A stretch of 44,686 bases of DNA, from the NCBI RefSeq assembly GCF_019655435.1, contig NZ_BPFH01000012.1, positions 1 to 44,686 of the forward strand, read 5' to 3'. The notes under the pieces are model-generated. The model did not search any database and was not told where the DNA came from. It worked only from the letters and a program-made list of their open reading frames with translations. The translations under genes and the position numbers were made by a program. Shown in pieces: positions 32,487 to 40,823 of the stretch. Within the stretch, counting starts at the first letter, position 1, and each line of letters opens with the position of its first letter. This DNA comes from Jannaschia pagri (lineage in GTDB: Bacteria; Pseudomonadota; Alphaproteobacteria; Rhodobacterales; Rhodobacteraceae).

Positions 32487-32693
32487 TACCAGACTCCACC
32501 CTTTAAAAGTACAGCATTAGATCCTTCTGCTCCTTGGCGACAAGGCCGTCGCATCATCAGATACAAACTGATCTGGCTATTTAATACTATTGATAATAGT
32601 GTTAAACACTTCACCATCCAAGTCTGTGGATCGATAGGGCAGGGGAGGGATTCCTGCTTCGTGGTTTAACAGTTATCGGGTATATTGTTAAAT

Positions 32694-33299
32694 ATGAGCG
32701 AAATGCGCCTCCACGACACGGCCGGAAACCGGCTTTATCTGAACGCCGAAGAGCGCGCCGCCTTCCTGGCCGTCGCTCGGAAACAGCCGGCCCGGGATCG
32801 GACGCTGTGCGAGACGCTGCACTTCACCGGCTGTCGACCGTCCGAACTTCTAGAGATCACCCCGGCCAAGGTCGATCTGTCTGGTGGCACGATCACGATC
32901 CGCAGCTTGAAGAAGCGCAAGGATGCCTCAGGAGGCCAGAAGATCGTTTTCCGAAGCGTGCCGGTGCCGCCGGACTACCTGGACACCCTCAACACCGCCC
33001 ACGGCGTCAGAGAAGCCCAGAGATCACGCAAGGCCGCCAACGCACCGATCTGGCCGCTCAGCCGCGTCCGCGTCTGGCAGATCGTCAAGCGCATCATGAT
33101 CGAGGCTGGGATACCGGACGCGCCGCAGCGCACGCCCAAGGGCCTGCGCCACGGCTTCGGGATCAACGCCACGGTCAACGGCATTCCGCTCCACATGCTC
33201 CAGAAGTGGATGGGGCATGCGCAACTCACGACCACGGCGATCTACGCCGACGCGGTCGGCAAGGAAGAGCAGGACATCGCGTCCCGGATGTGGGGGTAG
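32694..33299 (+). CDS. Short tyrosine recombinase (XerD-like catalytic domain)
   Basis: A 201-aa recombinase that is essentially a catalytic domain. Visible motifs: FTGCRPSELLEI (box I Arg), SLKKRKD (active Lys), KGLRHGFG (box II, with Lys replacing the usual His), and WMGHAQLTTTAIYAD (His and nucleophile Tyr). ATG 32694 is used; a TTG nine bases upstream is possible. No clear ribosome site, so translation may be leaderless. Its architecture matches the recombinase at 23588, but the sequences differ. Unlike the AT-rich genes to its left, its codons are GC-rich. A WGR gene follows four bases later. Confidence 0.87.
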   Translation: MSEMRLHDTAGNRLYLNAEERAAFLAVARKQPARDRTLCETLHFTGCRPSELLEITPAKVDLSGGTITIRSLKKRKDASGGQKIVFRSVPVPPDYLDTLNTAHGVREAQRSRKAANAPIWPLSRVRVWQIVKRIMIEAGIPDAPQRTPKGLRHGFGINATVNGIPLHMLQKWMGHAQLTTTAIYADAVGKEEQDIASRMWG

Positions 33300-33302
33300 G
33301 GG

Positions 33303-33494
33303 ATGTATCTGATCCGAACGGAACCCGAGGCCAACCTCCACCAGTTCTATCGCATGGAGATCGCGCGCGGTCTCTTCGGCGACTGGAGCCTGATCCGGGA
33401 ATGGGGGCGGGTCGGGCAGGTCCGCACCGACTGGTTCACCACAGAAGCCGACACCAAGGATGCCCGCTTCGAGCTGCATCGTAGACAGCTATAA
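33303..33494 (+). CDS. Stand-alone WGR domain protein
   Basis: A 63-aa protein consisting almost only of a WGR domain: YRMEIARGLFGDWSLIREWG then RVGQVRTDWF. WGR domains occur in DNA-damage proteins (PARP) and in some bacterial DNA-binding or MolR-type proteins, and they contact nucleic acid. The protein ends before the usual C-terminal KRRGY motif, so it is slightly truncated. It starts four bases after the recombinase stop and is likely co-translated, so it may assist recombination; that link is inferred. Confidence 0.8.
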   Translation: MYLIRTEPEANLHQFYRMEIARGLFGDWSLIREWGRVGQVRTDWFTTEADTKDARFELHRRQL

Positions 33495-33720
33495 ACGCGA
33501 GTAAGCACCCGCATTGCGTATTAAATGACTGTACTACCCTCACTCCCTACAGCCCTCTTGCACTATTGAGCCCAATGATGTCCGGTAGCATCGGAGGGTT
33601 AAGGCATACCGGAGCGCTCAAACTACGACTCCGGCACGTGTACGGCGCGATGGACGGTCAGCGCAATCGCACAAACTTTCCAAATTATCTTATGCGAGGA
33701 AAATTAGGCGCATCATTAGT

Positions 33721-34104
33721 ATGAAGACAATCATCGCACTGGTGGTGGCCACCACAACACTGTTTGCCATCGACTATTTGGCAAGTAGATTGGCAAATAA
33801 CACTGCTCGAGATGCTTCCCTTAATATTGATGACAGTAAGGTCGACTGGCAATCAAGTGGGCCACAGAACTGTATCTCTGAGAGATCCTTAGTGATATAT
33901 ATATATCAAGTTTGCCATGATGTTCGTGCTTGGGGTAGTGATCCAGGAGAATGGACTGCTTCCGTATATTATCACCCACCTCGAGCCATCTTTGATCCAA
34001 CGCGCTTCCTCATGTCTACTGAATACTACTTTAAGGAGGTGCCGTACGGTGATGTCTTGAGAGTAATTGGCTATAATAAAAATATCAGGCGGGTTAAAAA
34101 ATGA
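33721..34104 (+). CDS. Small exported or anchored protein coupled to the lipase-Hint gene
   Basis: A 127-aa protein with an N-terminal hydrophobic helix (IIALVVATTTLFAIDYLA), then a soluble region with two Cys (PQNCISER, YQVCHDV) and a basic C-terminus (NKNIRRVKK). Its stop overlaps the start of the next ORF (ATGA), so the two are translationally coupled. It could be an envelope-located partner or immunity-type protein of that enzyme; immunity genes more often follow the toxin, so this is a guess. No homology recognised. Confidence 0.6.
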   Translation: MKTIIALVVATTTLFAIDYLASRLANNTARDASLNIDDSKVDWQSSGPQNCISERSLVIYIYQVCHDVRAWGSDPGEWTASVYYHPPRAIFDPTRFLMSTEYYFKEVPYGDVLRVIGYNKNIRRVKK

Positions 34105-35714
34105 CGGATCTACTCGGACTTTCCCAACTATCAATTGACGTCTATGAGGAAGTAAATCGCGCAAGTAGCCCAGGCTATACTGAGGTGACGGGAGCTTTTG
34201 ATGTAGATTCAGACACTGGATTCCAAGCCAACGCATATTATAATTCGAGCACTAACACGCTAGTTATTGCGTATGCTGGAACAGATTGGTCATTGACCAA
34301 TTGGGAGGATATTGGTGACGACGCAGTTCTAGCGCTTGGCGGCCTTCCGGAGCAGGCACCACAGGCGATATCATACGCCGAACAAATAATCCAAGACTTT
34401 GAAGATCCAAATAATCCTGATCTAAAAATTGTTTTTTCCGGTCACTCTCTTGGTGGCTATCTTGCTCAGCATACGCACTTAACCTTAGGCCGAGGTTCAG
34501 CAGTTGTTTTTAATTCTCCAGGTGTGAATTCAAATACACAGATTTCGGGCGCTCCAAGCGTAACATATGTATTCTCAAACCCTACATCCTGGGGGACCTC
34601 TAATTCAATTCATACTCTAGGCGACTATATCGGAGAGGACTATTTCTTTGCGATGGATGCGGTCGGGCATGGAATTGCGTCCATAAGAAACACTCTCGGA
34701 GCAGACGGGCAGTCGCCGTTGTCGCTAAGCCAGATAAAACAAGTGATAATAGAGGAAATTGAGGCCGTACAGTTTGATAGTGATATCACCTCGATTGTTG
34801 ACACCTGGGCTATTCGAGGGGTCATTATTGATGCCCTATTGGAAGCGCTTGAAGAAACAGGGAAATATTGCTTTAGGCCGGGAACGAAGATATCTATGTG
34901 GCCTACGGAAACCGCACAGTTTCAGCGGCCTCAAAGAATCATTGGTCGAGAAGACTTTCTACAAAATGCATGGGAGAAATCGATTGAAGCTGTCAAGGAG
35001 GGGGATGTAGTAGTTTCGTTCGATTTTGATGGAAACTTAGTTCCTGGCGTCGTAACGCGTCTTTTTAGATCGGACGCCAAGACAGTCTTGGACCTTCATG
35101 GAACTCACGTTACCCCTGGCCACGTGTACTACCGCGCTGACAGCAAGAAGCCGCACAAGTTCGAAACCCTGATCGATATTCTCCGTGATGACGGTGTCAT
35201 CCAGATGCAGGACGGTACGCTCATCCGCGCGTCGACGAATGCGCCTGTGGGCGACCGACTTGATGGTTTCGTGCAGGCCGTAACAGGGACGCGCAACGCA
35301 GATGGAAGCCTGACGGAGAAGGAACGCGGGCGCATTCGTCTGGGGACACGCTTCATCGTGGATGGTACGCGCTCTTACTGCGTGGCTGATCTGATCGATG
35401 CTGCGGGGGGCACGGTAGATGAAGATGAGCTGATCCGGGTGGGCGACAGCGCATCGATGGCCTTCCACTGGGAGTTCGATGACGCTCTCCCGAAACCTGA
35501 GGATTTCGTCCTGGCCTGCTCGGGCACAACACTCGAAGACATCTATCGAGTCTCGGAGTGGGAGGGCGCGCGTCCGCATTTGCCTGCGCCTTTGGTGCGG
35601 GATGGGGGACCTGTTCAGCCGCTGCGGGAACCGGCCCGGGCTCTGATGCCGCGCAACCAGCCGCTCGGCATAGATCAGCCAGGACCAGGTAACGGAGCCA
35701 AGCCGCGCCAATAG
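34101..35714 (+). CDS. Lipase-like alpha/beta hydrolase fused to the N-terminal part of a Hint domain
   Basis: A 537-aa protein. Residues 1-255 form a lipase class-3-like alpha/beta hydrolase: nucleophile Ser116 in GHSLGG, oxyanion region near YAGTDWS (58-64), candidate Asp175 and His190. A Hint (intein-like) domain begins at Cys257 (CFRPGTKISMW). It contains GDVVVSFDFDGNLVPGVV and the TxxH block THVTPGHVYYR, and it runs to about 490. The conserved C-terminal His-Asn motif is absent; it occurs instead near the start of the next ORF. The tail is Pro-rich. There is no signal peptide and no RTX secretion signal. Base composition switches from AT-rich (lipase part) to GC-rich (Hint part) near 35090. 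Confidence 0.85.
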   Translation: MTDLLGLSQLSIDVYEEVNRASSPGYTEVTGAFDVDSDTGFQANAYYNSSTNTLVIAYAGTDWSLTNWEDIGDDAVLALGGLPEQAPQAISYAEQIIQDFEDPNNPDLKIVFSGHSLGGYLAQHTHLTLGRGSAVVFNSPGVNSNTQISGAPSVTYVFSNPTSWGTSNSIHTLGDYIGEDYFFAMDAVGHGIASIRNTLGADGQSPLSLSQIKQVIIEEIEAVQFDSDITSIVDTWAIRGVIIDALLEALEETGKYCFRPGTKISMWPTETAQFQRPQRIIGREDFLQNAWEKSIEAVKEGDVVVSFDFDGNLVPGVVTRLFRSDAKTVLDLHGTHVTPGHVYYRADSKKPHKFETLIDILRDDGVIQMQDGTLIRASTNAPVGDRLDGFVQAVTGTRNADGSLTEKERGRIRLGTRFIVDGTRSYCVADLIDAAGGTVDEDELIRVGDSASMAFHWEFDDALPKPEDFVLACSGTTLEDIYRVSEWEGARPHLPAPLVRDGGPVQPLREPARALMPRNQPLGIDQPGPGNGAKPRQ

Positions 35715-35738
35715 AGCGCTGTTCAAAGAACAGAGAAG

Positions 35739-35756
35739 CCGCCCCTGGTGGGGCGG
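35739..35756. terminator. GC-rich hairpin between the two Hint-bearing ORFs
   Basis: CCGCCCC-tggt-GGGGCGG is a 7-bp stem. It lies between the in-frame stops TAG (35712) and TGA (35778). No T-run follows, so it may be a weak terminator or a translation-affecting structure. It sits exactly where the two halves of the Hint domain are separated. Confidence 0.4.
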
Positions 35757-35819
35757 AGGGGGACACGCAGGGGGCTGTGAGATCTACTCGCTTCCTGCAC
35801 GGACATTCCAGAGGTGCGC

Positions 35820-38800
35820 ATGTCTGAGCAATCATATTTCGCCGTTGATCTTTCAAGCTTGAAGGGAGGCGGCGTTCCGCTTGCCGCCTATCCGGATGAG
35901 ATGGGCGACCAGTCTCTCGATACGGATGCAAGCACGTGGAAGGTCTACAACTTCGAAGTCGCCGAGCATCATACTTACATCGCCGATGGCGTTCGGGTTC
36001 ATAACAAGTCGGTACTCGCCAATCTCCAGACCGGCGATAAACTTCTCGATATTACTATCGATGATAATGGCCTTCCCCGCGACATGATCGTAGAACGCGA
36101 TATTGACGCTGATGGCATTCCTGAGACAGTTGAATACGATGGGATCGGGATTCTTGGAGATACTTGGTTAATCTCAACTACAACGACAAAATCCGATGGA
36201 ACCCTCGAAACAAGCTATTCCGTCTTTGACTTCCTAGAAGGAACTACTGATGCGATCGGAAAGGGAGTCCAGCAATTACTATCAGATGCGGCTGATCGGA
36301 TCTACCACTATGCTAGTGGGCTCCTTGAGGTGTTCGATGGTACAACTGTTTCGCCTCTCGTCTTGGACCTAGATGGTGATGGGATAGAATTAACCTCACT
36401 AGAAGGTGCAACCGCCTTCTTTGATCTGGATCTAGACGGCTGGTCCAATGCAACTGGCTGGATTGGTCCCGATGACGGTCTTCTCGCATTGGATCTGAAC
36501 AACAATGGATATATTGACGACGCACGAGAACTCTTCGGTGATCAAACTGGGTGGGGCAACGGCTTCCGAGCTTTAGCGGTATATGATTTCTATGCACATG
36601 GAGGAACGTTCGACGGCTATATTGATGATCAAGATGCAATCTTCTCTGATCTCGTTATCTGGCAGGATAAGAACTCCGATGGCTATAGTCAGTCACATGA
36701 GATGCAAGCGTTATCAGAGGCGGGAATTGCATCTATTGACTTGGGCTATATCGACTGGAGCGCGAATCCTGCGGATGATCTAGCCGGAAATGACAGAATC
36801 AAACCTCTCGAATCGACATTCACGTGGAGTGACGGCTCCGCTGGACGAACACTCGATGTTTATTTTGAAAGCGATCTGCTTCGGACAATAAAATCGGTAG
36901 ATAATGAGTTTCGCTATCACGATGAAGTCTTTGATCTACCGTTTCTTCCAGGAGTTGGGAAGCTAGCTTCAACATGGATCGCGATGAGCGAGGATGCAGC
37001 TCTTCGCGCTTCTGCTGGGTCTTTAGTAAATAAAGCTAGCGAAGGGGAAATTATTGAATTTTTGTCGGATTTCCAAGGGTTTCTGTTCGAATGGGCTGAC
37101 ATCCCGCGGGCCTGGGGCGGAGATCACATGGATGGTCAGATATTATCTTTTGTTGAGACGGTATTAGGCCGAGATTTCCGAGACGGTGATATCCCTGGCC
37201 ATACTCAGGCCGGCCTTCTCACTGGAAATGCCGGTCCTATGATCGCTGCTTTGGCGCTAGAATTTCTGACCCAGGTAGCAAAAAGTGATGCTATGCGGAA
37301 CTCGCTCGATGCAGATGCATTTAAGGGTCACTTCAATCAACATCCTTTGCGATCACTGACATCAACGGAAAGTGACGCTGCTGCAATCGTAAGTGGCCTC
37401 CTTGCGGCGGTTTATGATGGTGGGCTAGAGCTAACGGAAGCTGGCGTTATATTGAACCTATATGTCACTGCGGGTGTCCATTCGAGGAGGTCTATATTAT
37501 CCGCGACTGAATCAGCTATCTTGGAAGATGGCACAGATGAAGCTATCGGGCTGGATACATTTGCTAGAGTCGCCTTAATCAGATCACATTTTGTTTTCGG
37601 AACTGGTCTTGTCGATGATATAAATCAGTATATAGAACCATTCTATCGTCAGGTTATATTTGGACTTGAGGGTGATGACGAAATAACAGATGGAAGAACG
37701 GCTGATCTTCATATTTATAGACGGGGTGACGGCTCAGACACAATTACTAATCAGCATCAGAATACTAGTAGTAGCCCGACTCCGGACACATTGTTCTTTG
37801 CAGATCTTGATTCGAATGAGGTCATCTTCAGGTGGGAGCCTCATTCGTACGGTATCTATAATTTGGCGATGACCACAACTGACGGGGCAGAGATTGTTTC
37901 ATTGCGTCAGTACCTTTCGAATACTTCAGTCTATTCACGCAATAGTATTGAACAGATTGCCTTTGTTGATGGGGTGATCTTGGATTTGGCCGGAATATCT
38001 GCAAAAGAGTTGTCGGATACTGGTAGAGAGATTGTTCATGGGACATCGGAAGATGACGTGCTTACTGGAAACATAAAAGGGGATTTTCTGTTTGGGTATG
38101 TTGGGGATGATCACATCCTAGGAATGGAGGGTGATGATTATATAGATGGTGGCGAAGGCGTTGATACGCTTCAAGGTGGGCTCGCAGATGACAAAATCGA
38201 AGGCGGCGCAGACACTGACAGCCTAGACGGCGGTGATGGTGCGGATGAGCTCTACGCTGGCGTAGAGGGGGGTGGCTCAGAGTACAGCTACTACTTCGGC
38301 GATGATACGTTACGAGGTGGGGCAGGCGATGACCTGCTCGTCGGGGCCAATGGTGGCCAACTGCTGGATGGGGGCGCGGGCGACGATACGCTCAATGGCG
38401 GAGATGATCGCAGCACCGCTGATACCGATAGCCTCTACGGTGGAAACGGAAACGACCTCCTCATATCGGGGCAGGTCATTACACCCAGCTCACCTACGCA
38501 GTCTAAAGGCGATCAGCTGCAGGGCGGTTCCGGGCAGGACACACTCGAAGGTGGTGCCGCGAACGATACCTTGGAGGGTGGCTCTGGGACAGACAGTCTA
38601 GATGGTGGTGCCGGGGACGATACGCTGTATGCGGCTGACGCATTGGGTTCGAACTTCGTTGGGGCCGACACTCTCCGAGGCGGAGCCGACGACGATCGCC
38701 TCGTTGGGGCAAACGGTGGGCAAGAACTCTATGGCGATGCAGGTAACGACACCTTGGAGGGTGGCGATGACATGGGCACATCGGACATGGACATCTTGGT

Positions 38801-39857
38801 CGGCGGCGCCGGAAACGACCTGTTACGGTCCGGGCAAGACGCAGCCGTCTCGGAAGTAACGCAGTCCCAAGGCGATCTCCTAAAGGGCGGCTCAGGTGAC
38901 GATACGCTCGAAGGTGGTGCCGCGAACGACACCTTGGAAGGCGGTTCAGACACAGACGACCTCCGCGGAGGCGCAGGGGCAGACGTGCTTTGGGCGTCGA
39001 CGGCCACGGAGAACGATGTTGGGAGCGACACCCTACGGGGAGAGGAGGGTGACGACATCCTCAATGGCGCCAATGGTGCGCAGCTTCTGATCGGCGGTGC
39101 TGGCAACGACACCATCAGAGGAGGCGATGATTTTACCACCTCAGATCAAGATACGCTCAGGGGCGGCGATGGAGATGACTTACTGATCTCTGGACAAGGG
39201 GTCGCACCTTCAGCGGCAACCAAGGCAAATGGTGATCGTCTCGAAGGTGAGAAGGGTAATGACACCCTTCAAGGCGGAATGGCGAATGACACGCTGCAAG
39301 GTGGAGATGGGGACGACAGTCTGTCCGGCAGCGATGGCAACGACCGCCTATTTGGTGGCGCGGGGGCCGATACGCTGGATGGCGGAGCCGGAATCGACCT
39401 GGTGCAGTATTACGTGGCTGATGCGGGTATGGTGGTTGATCTCCAGCACGCCAACTTGAACACCGGTCACGCAGCTGGCGATACCTTCCTGAGCATCGAG
39501 AACCTACACGGGGGCGGCGGAGACGACGATCTGCGTGGGACATCCGGAGATAACGTCATCTGGGGCGGAAATGGGGATGACGTTCTCTATGGGCGCGGGG
39601 GAAATGATGTTCTATCAGGCGGAGACGGCGCTGATCGCTTCGTCTTCCGTCGGGACTACGACATCGACACGGTCACCGATTTCACCGACGGCATCGACAC
39701 CTTACATCTTCAAAACCTAGGCCTCACGAGTGCGCAGGACGCTCTGGCCGTCGCGGTCCAATCCGGTAGCGACGTGCGCTTCGACTTCGGCCAAGGCGAC
39801 GTCTTGGTCGTACGGAACGTGACAAAGGCCGACCTCGCCGACGATATCTTGGTCTAG
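35820..39857 (+). CDS. Hint C-terminal fragment fused to a large RTX protein
   Basis: A 1,345-aa protein with ATG 35820 and an AGAGGTG ribosome site. Residues 1-62 are the end of a Hint domain, with KVYNFEVAEHHTYIADGVRV then HN (His61-Asn62), the motif where inteins and Hint proteins cleave. Residues about 125-360 hold a calcium-type region (LVLDLDGDGIELTS, GLLALDLNNNGYIDDARELF). A mostly helical stretch of about 360 residues follows. From about 740 to 1275 there are RTX nonapeptide repeats (GGxGxDxLx), then a typical type I secretion tail (DTVTDFTDGIDTLHL). There is no signal peptide and no T1SS gene on the plasmid. It is in the same frame as the lipase ORF but separated by two stop codons. 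Confidence 0.88.
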   Translation: MSEQSYFAVDLSSLKGGGVPLAAYPDEMGDQSLDTDASTWKVYNFEVAEHHTYIADGVRVHNKSVLANLQTGDKLLDITIDDNGLPRDMIVERDIDADGIPETVEYDGIGILGDTWLISTTTTKSDGTLETSYSVFDFLEGTTDAIGKGVQQLLSDAADRIYHYASGLLEVFDGTTVSPLVLDLDGDGIELTSLEGATAFFDLDLDGWSNATGWIGPDDGLLALDLNNNGYIDDARELFGDQTGWGNGFRALAVYDFYAHGGTFDGYIDDQDAIFSDLVIWQDKNSDGYSQSHEMQALSEAGIASIDLGYIDWSANPADDLAGNDRIKPLESTFTWSDGSAGRTLDVYFESDLLRTIKSVDNEFRYHDEVFDLPFLPGVGKLASTWIAMSEDAALRASAGSLVNKASEGEIIEFLSDFQGFLFEWADIPRAWGGDHMDGQILSFVETVLGRDFRDGDIPGHTQAGLLTGNAGPMIAALALEFLTQVAKSDAMRNSLDADAFKGHFNQHPLRSLTSTESDAAAIVSGLLAAVYDGGLELTEAGVILNLYVTAGVHSRRSILSATESAILEDGTDEAIGLDTFARVALIRSHFVFGTGLVDDINQYIEPFYRQVIFGLEGDDEITDGRTADLHIYRRGDGSDTITNQHQNTSSSPTPDTLFFADLDSNEVIFRWEPHSYGIYNLAMTTTDGAEIVSLRQYLSNTSVYSRNSIEQIAFVDGVILDLAGISAKELSDTGREIVHGTSEDDVLTGNIKGDFLFGYVGDDHILGMEGDDYIDGGEGVDTLQGGLADDKIEGGADTDSLDGGDGADELYAGVEGGGSEYSYYFGDDTLRGGAGDDLLVGANGGQLLDGGAGDDTLNGGDDRSTADTDSLYGGNGNDLLISGQVITPSSPTQSKGDQLQGGSGQDTLEGGAANDTLEGGSGTDSLDGGAGDDTLYAADALGSNFVGADTLRGGADDDRLVGANGGQELYGDAGNDTLEGGDDMGTSDMDILVGGAGNDLLRSGQDAAVSEVTQSQGDLLKGGSGDDTLEGGAANDTLEGGSDTDDLRGGAGADVLWASTATENDVGSDTLRGEEGDDILNGANGAQLLIGGAGNDTIRGGDDFTTSDQDTLRGGDGDDLLISGQGVAPSAATKANGDRLEGEKGNDTLQGGMANDTLQGGDGDDSLSGSDGNDRLFGGAGADTLDGGAGIDLVQYYVADAGMVVDLQHANLNTGHAAGDTFLSIENLHGGGGDDDLRGTSGDNVIWGGNGDDVLYGRGGNDVLSGGDGADRFVFRRDYDIDTVTDFTDGIDTLHLQNLGLTSAQDALAVAVQSGSDVRFDFGQGDVLVVRNVTKADLADDILV
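38220..39317 (+). repeat. Three ~120-codon tandem super-repeats within the RTX region
   Basis: The RTX region is built from three consecutive units starting at 38220 (375 bp), 38595 (363 bp) and 38958 (360 bp). Each contains the order: DDTLRGG or similar, LVGANGGQ, GGAGNDT, GGDD with TSD, GNDLLISGQ, SxxTQS-x-GD, GGAANDTLEGG. The units are conserved to different degrees, with the third the most diverged. This points to internal duplication of a 120-aa block beyond the basic nonapeptide. Confidence 0.8.
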
Positions 39858-39874
39858 CCAAGCCGCAGCAGATG

Positions 39875-39898
39875 CCGAGGGTGGAAACCTGCCCTCGG
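39875..39898 (+). terminator. Possible terminator after the RTX gene
   Basis: CCGAGGG-tggaaacctg-CCCTCGG begins 18 bp after the RTX stop codon. A 7-bp GC-rich stem, without a clear T-run; placement suggests a terminator. Confidence 0.45.
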
Positions 39899-40091
39899 TG
39901 ATATGCAGAGAGTAAATATCTTACATAATCTGAATTATAGACGGACCTTCCCAGGATCAGAGCGCACTACTTCCGCCTGCGACTTTCTTGGGATGACAAT
40001 GGCTTGTCTGGTGCAACGGGTCGAGGAATAGGGCGGAGATACGCGCAGCTGAACGTTGAGGAACAGCGGAAGATCGAGCGCTCTGGATCAG

Positions 40092-40376
40092 CTATGCGCT
40101 TACGCCATACAGCTTCATCCACTCCATAGCTGCAGGTTTTGGGCGACGGTTCACAATAGGAACGAACCGTGATGTTGCATCCGAGCAGCTATGTATCGGA
40201 TCATCCTGCGACACTTGTCGCCAAACCATATCCTCAGCCCTGAAATACGATCGTTTAGACAAGGAAAAATCACATCTTACCGGACAAGGTACTGTTTTTA
40301 CAAAGCGAATAGGATGTCCATCGACCTCTTCAACGAGCCCTACCGACATGCATGTCGAGCATTCCTTGCGATGCAT
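40092..40376 (-). CDS. Small CxxC-X21-CPxxC protein (paralogue 3)
   Basis: A 94-aa protein. The ATG at 40376 has an AAAAGGTG ribosome site; a longer frame from 40436 is less likely. Cys6-x2-Cys9 and Cys31-Pro-x2-Cys35 give the same spacing as the proteins at 8633 and 9684. Shared text: GLVEEVDGHPIRF (paralogue 1 has QVDEIDGHPVRW) and YFRAEDMVW (paralogue 2 has LFRAEDTIW). Function unknown; probable zinc knuckle. It faces leftward between the RTX gene and the glycoside hydrolase gene, about 450 bp from the latter. Confidence 0.7.
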   Translation of the reverse strand: MHRKECSTCMSVGLVEEVDGHPIRFVKTVPCPVRCDFSLSKRSYFRAEDMVWRQVSQDDPIHSCSDATSRFVPIVNRRPKPAAMEWMKLYGVSA

Positions 40377-40425
40377 CTCAAGCACCTTTTCTCGGCGTTT
40401 CTGCGACTGGATTATTACCAGTAAC

Positions 40426-40439
40426 ATAGTTACCAAATC
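40426..40439 (-). promoter_or_regulatory. 14-bp motif upstream of CxxC paralogue 3
   Basis: On the minus strand this reads GATTTGGTAACTAT, identical to the motif at 9610-9623 upstream of paralogue 2. It lies 49 bp from the start codon. A short inverted repeat GTAAC-tat-GTTAC overlaps it. Probable common promoter or operator. Confidence 0.45.
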
Positions 40440-40823
40440 ATTAAAGCCACTGCGTAGCGCCTCGCATCTGCCCGCCTGCGAGAACCGATCTTTGCCGCAG
40501 GTATCACAAGGTGCAACAAGGGCGCTCAGCCACCTTCACGGGTCACTAGCAGTTCAGTCACAGATGTTTCTGATGATATGCTATTGCCTATACACCCTTC
40601 AGAGATCCGGTAGCAGACGATAAATTGCCCCGGCGTTCCCAACGAAGCCTCGTCCTTAGTGCACCGGATAAACTGCAACACGCTCCACAAGAACCACATG
40701 GGAGGCTAATCTCGGCCTGACCACAGATCATCGCATGACTGCATCGAAACACGTTCCCCCCTTTGGTCACTGCGTGTCGTAAAGCTCCAACATGCACACA
40801 TGCCCAAACTGCAGCGCCAAACA
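40440..40823. other. Intergenic region downstream of the glycoside hydrolase gene
   Basis: About 385 bp. A minus-strand frame (40588-40824) has no ribosome site and reads as Cys/Arg-rich noise, so I do not call it a gene. No terminator with a T-run is visible for the glycoside hydrolase transcript. Confidence 0.4.

Noticed and set aside
38272-39543. Long alternative-frame ORFs over the RTX repeats on both strands
   Set aside because: The biased GGxGxD codons keep other frames open; they are shadows.
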